From the NCBI GenBank assembly GCA_947034885.2, contig OX344753.2:6324001-6388000 (forward strand): a stretch of 64,000 bases of DNA, given 5' to 3'. The stretch comes from Thuidium tamariscinum (lineage: Eukaryota; Streptophyta; Bryopsida; Hypnales; Thuidiaceae). This document shows positions 13,340 to 23,013 of the stretch, piece by piece; the first letter of the stretch is position 1; each line of letters opens with the position of its first letter. The notes beneath the pieces are model-generated. The model saw only the letters and a list, made by a program, of their open reading frames with translations. It had not been told where the DNA came from and ran no database searches. Made by a program: the position numbers and the translations under genes.

Positions 13340-14265
13340 TTGATCCCTAAAGCACTAAACTGTGTTTTTTTAGCAACATAGAAATTTTAGGCAATCCACC
13401 ATGAATGAATTATTCTTTTTTGTTCTTTGAAATATTCACACAATATTTTTCTAAGGAGTACCTTTAAGGCCCAACAATTTTCATGACTTTTGACTACATA
13501 GTTAAAAAGTTATTGCAAGATGTGTAGTTTTCATTGCTTGACAGGCAATCTAGGCAATTAAAAAAACTTCAATTTTTTTTAAGAAATAAAAAATTGAAAT
13601 TGATTTTGTAGGTTTATATCCAAGTAGAAAGGAATGAATCATTCTATTTTTATCAATGAATCAAAAGTTATGAAGAATTTTAGTTTGGGATAGTTTACAG
13701 GTAGTTATAGAATCCTTATCCTACAAAAAAATTGAAATCCTTTATTTAATTCAATTTTTAATATTTTATGAAAAAATAAAAATATTAGGTGTAGGTTGTT
13801 TATTACAACATTATAACCATTAGGATTGTCTGTTTTCAATTCCATAATTAAATTGTTAATATTTTAATATTTTGGATCATACTCTATTTCTTTCTACTTA
13901 TTATTATTTTTCTTATATGTTGTACAATTCCAAATGATCTAAAAATTTTCAAGCATTTAGCTAACTTGCTTTGAAGAACAAACCCATTTTGAACATTTTT
14001 TCATACAAATGTGATCATTTGAAGTGCAACTACCCATTTTTTTGCAAGGTTAAAAGAAGAATATTTGTTGATTCAAACGCTCATATCTTGCAATCTACAT
14101 GTAGAAAATTTCTGAAATTCTTTCCACATCTTGAACTAGCTTACTACAAAATCCTAGGCTTACATGTGTCAAAAAATGTTTTTTTGAAAAGTTGATACTT
14201 GTGATAAAATGGCATTTTTGGAGCGTTTTTGGTGAAGACAGAGTCCAAAACGGTTGGATGTTTAA
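13340..14265 (+). mobile_element. TTAA-family element, full-length diverged copy
   Basis: The left end reads TTGATCCCTAAAGCACTAAAC (TTGA in place of TTAA) and continues into the same AGCAACATAGAAATTTTAGG stretch as the foldback at 984. The right end finishes GGTTGGATG followed by TTTAA, giving TTAA at 14262-14265. Most of its length matches the reverse complement of 42121-43090, including GAGCGTTTTTGGTGAA, TTTTTTGACACATGT-type sequence and ATCATTTGGAATTGTACAA. The match defines the element limits independently of the weak TIRs. The 74-codon frame at 13971-14195 lies inside it and is not a gene. Confidence 0.72.
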
Positions 14266-15837
14266 TTCTGATAATTCCAGGTCACCTTATTTAGTAGGAT
14301 GCATATCAAATTCCTAGAATGAGAAATCATCATTGTTAAGCAGAAGTCATTAATTAATTGACACTCCAAACTACAGTTGATTTCATCTTTTCAAATTCGG
14401 AGCTTTGTGTGCTTTGGAAGGGAGTAATCAGGTCCAATTGAACTCTGCCTGGAGTCTGGTGCTGACCACACTAACATCTCACTTCATATTGGTCATTTTC
14501 CGTAACACAAAGTAAATGAGAACTTGGAATTTAAGAAAAAAATTGGCGCAATCAAGTCTGGCCACGAAAGTTTAAATTCAGTAATTTTGATTGAGAAGCG
14601 TTATAATACTTCCTAGGTGTACTGTGCTGACGATGAACTAATAACAAGTCCACGATCTGTTCTTGTCCACCATTTAAACGAATTTCAATTCAGTATGTGT
14701 CGGAAAAAAAAAAAAAAAAATCAACCTTTCCAGAGGGAAATGGAGAAGTCAAAGACGGTTCAGAGTATCATAACGTCGAGTTACAACTGATATTAATCAG
14801 TCATCTGCGGCATTAACCACCTGACATGGTTCCGTTCAGAAAGTCAGACCAAATTTAAGAGACTACAATTATTGGAAGTATAGTTGGCTGACAGATCTTA
14901 AGTGCCCTGCCTTGGCTTCATCACTCCACATGATCACAGTATTGATTAGCGTATTAACTTCGAAGTATTTGCAACATCGCAAGCACGTCAGGCACATCTT
15001 CAGTTAACTGAAAAACACCAAATTCAAGCTCACACGTACAAGGGCCTACTGCTCATCAAAGTTCGGTACAAGACATCAAATTGAATTTACTCTGATATGA
15101 GCAGCTGGAGTGATGAGCTCCTCGCTTCAGAAACAGAGAACGGAGTAAGAAACAAGCAGCCCAAAAGAGACCTCAAATCTTTTCAAAATGTCCGTTTCCA
15201 TCATTAAGTAATGTTTTTCAGTTCGCTGAAATACAACTCTAGCCACCCGCGCATGAGTTGCACTGCCTAAGGTTTCCTAGTTCAGCTGATCCAAGACGAA
15301 GCATCATCAATATCAAATCGCCAAAGCAATATTTCACAGAAAGACTCCCGCTTTGCTAAAGTAACCCAGAAATCCACTAGATCAAAAACCGGTTAGTGCT
15401 CAGGTAAAATACTGTTTGGAACCACGGTAGATGAACCCTACTTACTACTCAACCAACAAACCTGCTGCAGCAATTATCATTCCCCTCCAATAGGTGGCGC
15501 AAATAGGGAATGAAAGACCAAAAATCCTACAGCCCGGAATCCCATCCTATGGAACTCAACCCATGGATTTGAACCCCGACCTAAACATATCACCAGTCCC
15601 ACGGGTAGGAACATGCCCTCAACAAAGACATCATACATTTCATAAGTTTATAATATATCTAGCTATATATAAATATGTATGTATGCCTACAGGCGATCCC
15701 ATCTCAAAGGATGCAATATCCACCACAATGTAGCAGCAGTTGGATCATCCATCCAGGGAGATGGCACGTCACGTGGACTAGACCCACACATCTTCTACTT
15801 CATATTGATTACCCAGGCACCTTACAGCAGGGGTCAT
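14266..15837 (-). other. 3' flank / probable 3' UTR region of the DRB gene
   Basis: Composition becomes more balanced than in the desert to the left, and no repeat family could be recognised. Because the DRB gene is read leftwards, this segment is its downstream flank and probably includes the 3' UTR nearest 15837. A poly(A) run lies at about 14704-14720. Short plus-strand frames at about 15494-15906 overlap the end of DRB antisense and are not credible genes. Confidence 0.45.
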
Positions 15838-17617
15838 TCAAAGGCTCAGCTGGCTAAGAACTTGTCGAGTGGCTGCTTCTCCATCTGTTTCTGCATCATC
15901 TGGTGATGACGCGGGACGACGAGGAGGTGCAGCACACACCATAACTGCTGGACGTAAAACCACGGGCATGGCTGCCCCCCTTTGCATTGTGGGCGCCCCC
16001 GCCTGCACACTGCTCCACCATGCTGCAGAACCTGACCAAGACATAGGATTGTAGGACCCATGCACGACAGAGGATCCATGCTCCTTGTCAAGTGAGTCGT
16101 TTCGGCCATCAGCAGCATCTCTACTAGACTTCGAGCTATCCCCACGCAGCCATTCATCCTCGTCTCGCTGATGGTCCGCGTAAGGCACAGGCACCTCGTG
16201 CCTCTCTCTACGCATGGGCACAGGCCGGAGGTTAACAGGTGCTGGTCGACCGCCAAAATTACCCCCCATGGCTCTTTCCACTGCTCTCTTAGCTATGGCA
16301 GCATCCCGGATTGCATTAGCGTCCCGAAGCCCTGTGGGATCCCGGTGTCCTGTAACATCCCGGAGGAGGACTGAGGAACCTACCCGCGAAGGACCTACAG
16401 AGCGATACATTGGTGGCGGAAGTGACCCCACATTTGCATGTGACTGACTGCGCATGTGTCGCTGCTGATCGTTGGACATATCAGGTACCCAAGACCCTGC
16501 ATGACTCTGGCTAAGGAGAGTGGTCCCAGGCTGTAATCCTTCCCTCGAAGACATAGATCTCAATCTAATAGGAATCACGCCGCTAGAGGGATTCTGAGCA
16601 CTCTGCGGCAACTGCATCTCCTTGCCGTAATGCAGAGCCAACGCCCTGGCGATGGTGTTCTGCTCTTGCTCGTCACTCATCTCTGTCTCTGTCGGAATAG
16701 ATACAGTTCTTCCTTGATTGGCAACTGAAATCACAGAGAGCGCAGATCTTAGATTAAAAGCAGTATAAAAGTGCCAAAGACGACCCACTGAATTAAGCCA
16801 TAAGACCGAAAGAGGTTTGAAGAAATCCCCATCACCGAAGAAACAAGCACATCAGGGCCTCTTCAAAGTCGTCTTCAATAAAGGCGAAACTACATCAATA
16901 CATGCTACTGGTTGTTAATTCCACAAATTCTATCGCAGGCTAGTGTTGCAGCCCAACTTGATAAAAATTGTCGAAGGAGCTGTCCATACTACAAGAGATG
17001 AAGAGAAAAGTAAGCCGGGGAAGGAGCTCACATTGCTTGAGAGCAGACCATGCAGCCATAGCAGCATTCTTCTCCGCTTGTTTTTTGGTCTTTGCAGATT
17101 CCCCGTTGAAAGTCATTGAGGCGACCTCCACTGTACATGTAAAGACGGGTAGATGCCCAGGCCCGGATCGAGTTGTTGCGTACACGGGAAGGGCGACTCC
17201 TGCTCTTTGAGCAGTCTCCTGCAACAAGTTCTTGCAAACACCTGTTTCATCCTGCATTCCATGTACCAGCATAACACTAGTAAGCCCATCAATCAAACTA
17301 GAATACGATGCCTGTTCGTATCTAACTCTGGTGTACATATTACCACAGCCGAGAGCGACTGGTTCACTCACGAGAATGCGTGCCGCCAAGGACTGTGATG
17401 GGCCCCGCCGCGAGAGCGTGTTAAGCGCCACTTCGGCTGCGGCGTGCTCGGCCTGCCGCAAGGTGTTACAGTAATTAGGGCTTTCGAACACCTCCCCATT
17501 GAAGTTCACGGTCGCCTTGAACCGCGGAGCATGGTCAGGGCCCTCTCTGATGCATGCATACGCAGGCAGATTGAAGCAGCTCCTCTGAGCAAGCTCTTGA
17601 AGCTGGTTCTTGTACAT
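15838..17617 (-). CDS. DRB2-like: Double-stranded-RNA-binding protein, plant DRB2/3/5 clade (three coding exons)
   Basis: Plant DRB proteins bind double-stranded RNA and assist Dicer-like enzymes in small-RNA pathways; the DRB2 clade acts in non-canonical miRNA production and translational repression. Coding exons on the minus strand are 17617-17372, 17251-17032 and 16724-15838. The introns are 120 bp (GTGAGT...GCAG) and 307 bp (GTGAGC...TCAG). They join in phase 0 and phase 1 to give 450 residues and a stop at 15838-15840. dsRBM1 spans about residues 1-70 (starts MYKNQLQELAQRSCFNLPAY). dsRBM2 spans about 83-153 (starts DETGVCKNLLQE) and ends with the RNA-contacting helix TKKQAEKNAAMAAW. A conserved DEQEQ block follows, then a low-complexity tail with a family-typical VMVCAAPPRRP segment near residues 417-427. 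The start was chosen because family members begin MYKNQLQEL; an in-frame ATG exists at 17707. The length fits Arabidopsis DRB2. No lesions were seen, so it is probably functional. DRB2, 3 and 5 cannot be separated here. Confidence 0.93.
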
Positions 17618-18697
17618 ACCTGCCACCCCCCGAAGAGACGTAAGCTCCATAGCCAAACCGTCCATAGCCAAACCGGCGACACACCGCTTGCCACAAACCC
17701 TATCCACTTTTCAAATTTCCGCATCAAAACACCAAACAAGCAACAACACACAACAACGCTCCCCACCCCCGACGACCACTACCTGGTGTACGCGCATCTG
17801 AGTAGTAATGCTCAGCTCGCGAACTCCATACCCCTGCAACGGCATCCCAAACCATGCCCCTCCCCTCTCAAAAACACGGCTTCCACCGAGCTACCCCTCC
17901 CCCTCTCTCCCTCAGCCCGTTCTCACCGTCGTCTCCACCCCCCTCACACACAAGAAAACACTCATACGGAAGCTGCCCTACTCTCCCCCTCCCTTTCCTC
18001 CTCCAATCTGCCCGCCCAAGCTTCTCTCTTCTTATTCTCACTCACCTCTGGGGCAGAGAGATGGCACCTGAGTGCGGTGCGGCCTTCACCACATAAGCAG
18101 GCACCTCTCCCCCGTCTCTCCCAAAACCATGTACCGCACCCCAGGGGTTTCCTCCCACCGGCCCTTGTCCAATCTCCGAATGAAAATCGAAAGAAGCGGA
18201 AAGTGAGAAGCGCGAAGAAGCCCGCCAAGCCGCGTGATATGTGCTCTCCAACAGAGCCCCAAGCAGCAAGCAGTAAGCCGCAGCAGCAGCAGTAGCAGCA
18301 AGCCGAGACGCCAGCAACGAACGCAGCACCGCACCGAGCAAGCGACGCAAACCCTGCCAACAGAGGTTGTCTCTCTCACTCGATACGATATTCTCGCAAC
18401 GGAGGAGGTGGTCGCCACTTCCGCAAGATGCGCCTCACATGGCCGAGGAGGAAACAAGGCTGGGCTGGGCTGGCGACGGAAAAAGGGGGGCAGTAAACGG
18501 CAGCCGGGATCCTTACTGGAGGAGAGAGGGTCGGACGGAAGTCGGGCGGGCTCCAAGGGCAGGCCAAGGCAGGGGACGCAATGGCAACAAGGCGCGGCGA
18601 GAAACGCAAACGAGCACAAACACCCACCACGACAACGCTACAAAAGCACCCTACGACAACGCTAGCCGCTAGGCCGCAGAGACCTACTACAGGGACT
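17618..18697 (-). promoter_or_regulatory. GC-rich leader and promoter region of the DRB gene
   Basis: Between the DRB start and a sharp switch to nearly pure A/T at 18698, the sequence is GC- and CpG-rich with long CT/GA tracts (about 17850-18060) and a CAG-rich run at about 18283-18302. It probably contains the 5' UTR and promoter. A strong splice donor in gene orientation (CAGAG then GTGAGTGAG) lies at 18045-18044, and GGTGGCAG directly precedes the start at 17620. A 426-bp leader intron is therefore possible, although the acceptor lacks a good pyrimidine tract. Long open frames on both strands here are products of GC-rich low complexity. No TATA box was assigned. Confidence 0.6.
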
Positions 18698-19474
18698 TTA
18701 AAAAATTAATTAAAATTTAAAAAATTATTTAAATTAATTTAAAAAATTGGCATGGTCTTCCTATGAGAAGAAAAGAGTATTTTTACCTTGGGAGTGGTGT
18801 TAGATTCTCCATGTAGCAAATTTTTTATATTGCTTAATTACAACAAAATCTTATAATAAGATGATGGTTCCATTTTGGATGAAGAAGAGACAATTATAGC
18901 TTTCATGACTTTGGTGAAATGGGAGAAAATTACTCATCCATTTGGTTGAGTACAAGATTCTTTAATGAATTTGGTGAAGTTTTTCTAATTGTCCACTCAT
19001 CTAATTGCACGTGCAATTCTTAAGTGAGTTTAGAGAATGAGGATTTGCTACCATGACTCTTCTTCTCAATAAGTGTATTTGTATGAATTGAAATAGATTC
19101 TCTTGCAATGCAATGAATGAATGCAATGAATGAATGCAATGAATGAATGCAATGAATGAATGCAATGAATGAATGCAATGAAAAACATGGAAAATTATAG
19201 TGGATAAATTTGCAACATAGTTTGCATTCAACATAAGACATTAGAAGAGATTTGAGACTTCGGAAGACTGCAAGTTCCTAGACTACGTGAACACACATCT
19301 GATGTAGTTAAGAGAGTGCCACATCATAAAATAAATTTTTTTTTTCACATTTCAAGACCCCCAATTCTTTTTTAATAATTATTGGCTAACACTAGCCAAT
19401 AGTTATGGGAATAGTCCCCAAACGGGCTTTGGGAGGCCTCAAATCCCCCCTAATGTAGAAATTAGTTTTCATCT
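18698..19474. other. AT-rich intergenic DNA with a tandem repeat
   Basis: It opens with about 50 bp of almost pure A/T (18698-18748). A 13-bp tandem repeat lies at 19105-19180 and is annotated separately. No gene is apparent. Confidence 0.5.
19105..19180. repeat. 13-bp tandem repeat (GCAATGAATGAAT)n
   Basis: Five perfect head-to-tail copies of GCAATGAATGAAT run from 19110 to 19174, with partial copies at each end. It is a minisatellite. The phenylalanine/histidine/serine-rich minus-strand frames across it are translation artefacts. Confidence 0.92.
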
Positions 19475-19686
19475 CACTACAAGAAAAAGGGGTGTTTTAA
19501 GTATAGTCCTAGAGCTAACGTTCTAAGTAATGACCTTTATAGGAGACTTTAAGTAAAAAATAAGTATCTTTCTAGTAAAATTTTACTAGAAAGACACTTA
19601 TTTCTTACTTAAAGTCTCCTATAAAGGTCATTACTTATAATGTTATCTCTAGGACTATACTTAAAACATCCCTTTCTCTTGTAGTG
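19475..19686. mobile_element. CACTA-type MITE, foldback, with intact target duplication
   Basis: The element begins CACTACAAGAAAAAGGG and ends CCCTTTCTCTTGTAGTG, the canonical plant CACTA (En/Spm) terminus. It is 212 bp and almost entirely palindromic: CCTTTATAGGAGACTTTAAG on the left is mirrored on the right around a centre near 19580. A perfect 3-bp duplication, TCT, lies at 19472-19474 and 19687-19689, as expected for CACTA elements. With no coding capacity it is a MITE. The near-identity of its arms suggests a recent insertion or strong hairpin constraint. Confidence 0.95.
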
Positions 19687-19689
19687 TCT

Positions 19690-20749
19690 AAATCATACAA
19701 GTGTTAAATAAAAAAACTAATATAACAATTATTTTTAAATGATGGATGAAAAAAATGCATTTTTTGTGTGCTTGGGATCAGGATTTTTTTTCATTTTTGG
19801 AGAATAGCCACAATGGCTACATAAAATGTTATAGGAATGCTCCAAATTGCAACATCCATCCATTTTTTGGATGTGTAGTATGGTTTTCATCCAAAATTAG
19901 GTGAATACATCTCCTATTTTCCTTTATTTCAAAGTTGTCTAGCGCTTTCATCCAAGTTTTCTGACATTTTTTTAGGTGTTTTTTAGCCAGATTATTTTTC
20001 CTGGTACAAACTACAATGGTGCTAGTATGTGAGCATAAAAGTGTGAGCATGTGAGCCTCAAGCATATATATAAGTATGTATCATGCAACCATTGAAGGTG
20101 TTTATAACATAAACATCTATAATATAGGTACTTATAGCATATATACACTATTAACATAGAAGATTAGTATAATATAAACATTTATATCATAGGTGTATAG
20201 TCTTCTAAGCTCATAGGCTTATACTTCTATGCTCACATAATAGCACCCCTCGTGCAAACTGGCACTAAAAAGCCCAAAAAAATGTACTTGGGAAGTGTTT
20301 GCATTCATTTAATGTTGAAAATTTTGAACACTTGGTTCTTCAAGGGTTGTGAATTATGAATCCAATGACATCACCTCTCTCCAAACCTTGAAATTCTACT
20401 CTCCATACACATTGCGAATCTCAACACCAAGTTTTGTAGTGGCAACCAGTGCATCCGGACTAGGTTGTTTTTTTGGGGTTTTGGGCAAATGATAATGTGG
20501 CCTTCCTTTCAAGAAGATATTAAGTTCACTAGCTCCTTAATTTAGGGGGCTTAAATTCAAGGAGGCCAATTTTAAGTATATAATTTTGAATATGTAATTT
20601 TTGTATGCAATTTTGGCTTTGCATGATATATGAAATGAGGTTTTAGAAGCATGTTGGCAATGATACAGAGGGTTATTAGGGTTATTATTTCTGTCTGGCA
20701 TTTTTTGTCACATTTACCCTCATTTTTTCTATAGGCTTGAAGCTGCCCA
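19690..20749. other. AT-rich intergenic DNA
   Basis: No gene is recognised. The frames at 19829-20065 and 20572-20889 (minus strand) show no known domain. Repeated ATAGCAT/ATAACAT-type words and TCATAGGC-like sequence at about 20040-20240 suggest short degenerate internal repeats. Confidence 0.42.
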
Positions 20750-21290
20750 ATTTGCTTTTGAGGAAATTGGGCATTTAAATGCCTAAAATAAAACCCTGGC
20801 CCAGGCGCTCTTTCAGTTGCTAAACTCTGCCGCCCACAGCCGTGGGTTGCCGCTACCGGACGCGACGTGCCGCTGGGGTTGGCGGGCATTGAAGGTGAAG
20901 GTGTAGGGGTTGCGGGTAGGCCACGCGCCTCGACCCTGGATATGTGTTCAATTTCGCCTCAGCCAGCCTTCAGTTTCTCCCCTTCAGTTCAGTTCAGGTC
21001 CAGTTTGCCTTTGTTCCTGTGTACTTGGGGCTTTGCCTTCAATTCTCTTCCTTGGGCTCCCTGGTCCGGCTCCAGTGCCTTAAATATTTTTTGGTTTTTT
21101 TTTCCAACCCCATTGAAGAGATTTCATTGCAACACTGACTTCAGCTCCTCTCCCTCATGCAGGGCCTTTCTGTTCATTTCTTTTTCTTTATTTCTTGGAA
21201 CTGAAATAACTTAAATAAAATCTCCCCCTTCTCCGTATGCTGGGTTACAGAGAGAATCAATAAATTCCATCATCTGTATTATTTATTTAG
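20750..21290. other. GC-richer insertion-like patch, possible promoter or LTR fragment
   Basis: Composition jumps at about 20795-21080 (for example GCCGCTACCGGACGCGACG) within AT-rich surroundings. It is followed by a possible TATA-like TTAAATATTTT at about 21079 and AATAAA-type words at about 21214 and 21258. This order (GC-rich block, TATA-like, polyadenylation-like) would suit a solo LTR or a gene leader, but no TG...CA ends, primer-binding site or coding frame were found. The identity is unknown. Confidence 0.3.
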
Positions 21291-22438
21291 GGTGGGTTTA
21301 TGCAAATAGCCCTTCAAAGGACAATAGGGGGGCAAGTACAAGGGGATCTTGAAAGTCAAACTAAAATCTTCACATTTTTCTTGATATTAAATGTTTTTAT
21401 TAAGCATAACTAAGAAGAAGTAGCTCCAATAATCTACCTTTTCGTTTCATTTCATTTCTATTTTTTTATATTAAATGTTTTTAAGCATAACTAAGAAAAA
21501 GAAGTACCAATAATCTACTTTTCATTTCATTATGGTTTTTTTTTTCAAAAATTGTTTAAAATTGTAATTTTGGTGACATTGCAAATTGCTTTTGAGCTTT
21601 TTCAATTGAATTTCTCTTGGAGTAAACTCGAGGAGTCATACACAAACTATATTGTGGTGTTTATGCTATTACATCCATTTTTAGAACAAATTCATAATAT
21701 TTCAAGCATTTTGCAATTACTTTGATTTTCAAGAAGAAATCATTGCAAAAGAACCACATAAATTTTATTTTAGTCTTTTTAATTATGAAAACCAAAAATA
21801 AGTGATATATAAATTACTACATGAGAAAAATATCTAATATTTGAAATGTATACGTTAATAGCTTAAATTTCATTTGAAAACAAATGAAGTCTGAATAAGC
21901 ACGAACATGAATTATCCTTAATGGATATCTAATAAACTTTTGAACAATAAAAAGTGAAATTACTTCTTAAATATATGTTATAATATATAAATTTTAACTT
22001 CTTCAAAATATTTATATCATTGATTCTTATAGAGGATTTTTTCAATGATATATTATACTTTTTTTTCTTGAATATGTCTTCAAACATAAAAATGGATGAT
22101 ATCTCACTTCAAAACATTTGTCATCCACCTTCTAGAAGATTGGACATTTATAAAGTGAGAGCATGTATGCCCTTAGTCCTAAAATTGTTTTAGACATAGG
22201 ATGAGTGATACTATGGTCATTGCACATATTTAGTCTTATTGTATTCTACCGCGTAAAAAATTGCTAAAGAATGAAGAATAATAGAGTATTCATCTTGTAC
22301 TTCTATTAGCTTGTTTGTGGAAAAAATTCATCACTATCGAAATCTATATAAAACAGATAGCTTTGATTTATGAGGAGACTATTCTTATTCTTTTGGATAC
22401 TAATCTCGCTCTTTCAATTTCCTATGCCATTGCAATGA
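21291..22438. other. AT-rich intergenic DNA with a short direct repeat
   Basis: A roughly 75-bp segment at about 21389-21455 (ATTAAATGTTTTTATTAAGCATAACTAAGAAG) is repeated at about 21469-21530, forming a diverged tandem pair. Nothing else was recognised. Confidence 0.5.
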
Positions 22439-23013
22439 TTAATCCCTCAAAGACCAAAGAATAATCTAAATCGGAAAATTGTAAAAACATATTATGAAAT
22501 GCAATAAAAAGTAATTAAATGATGACTTTAAAAAAAACAATTGTGAAATGTAATTCATAGATCAATTGATTCATTTTTATATGGTCAACATCATGTACTA
22601 TACTAACCAATATTTTAAGTAAAATTTGCAATCAAAATTTGGAAATTCTTCTAAAATTGATTGATGATTGAACATTTGTAATTTTTACTATTTTTTATAT
22701 TAAAAATATTACTTTCTATTTAAAATGATGTTTTGAGTTTTTATTTTAATAATGTATTCAACTTGATTTCAACTATTCATTTCTTGAACTTGGAAAAACA
22801 AGTATTGAGGTCAAATATACACGCAAATATACTTGGATTAGTGACATACTCAATATTTACAATGAAAAATTCTATAATCTAAATGATACAAATGTGAAAG
22901 ATCTAAAATAAAAAATTCTGAAGATGAATAAGGAATCAAGTTTCCATGTACTTGGGACACATTTGCATTCATCCATTTTTTGAAATTTGAACATTTGGTC
23001 CTTTAAGAATTAA
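22439..23013. mobile_element. Probable short TTAA-flanked element
   Basis: TTAA at 22439-22442 is followed by TCCCTCAAAGACCAAAG. The right end is TTTGGTCCTTTAAGAAT followed by TTAA at 23010-23013. The reversed right end (ATTCTTAAAGGACCAAA) matches the left end at about 12 of 16 positions and shares the AAAG-ACCAA core of the well-supported family. At 567 bp it is shorter than the other copies, and internal homology was not confirmed by eye. Confidence 0.5.

Noticed and set aside
15846..16256. 136-codon minus-strand frame overlapping DRB exon 3
   Set aside because: It is a shifted frame of the DRB C-terminal exon.
16940..17707. Reading the DRB N-terminal part as one uninterrupted 255-residue protein
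   Set aside because: The segment between ARIL and DETGV is a 120-bp intron with GT...AG borders; removing it restores the family sequence exactly in phase. Sequence past 17032 is the second intron.
17444..18295. 283-codon plus-strand frame, antisense to DRB exon 1 and the leader
   Set aside because: Low-complexity proline/serine/histidine composition caused by GC-rich CT tracts, overlapping a well-supported gene on the other strand.
19001..19241. Histidine/serine-rich minus-strand frames
   Set aside because: Translation of the 13-bp tandem repeat at 19105-19180.
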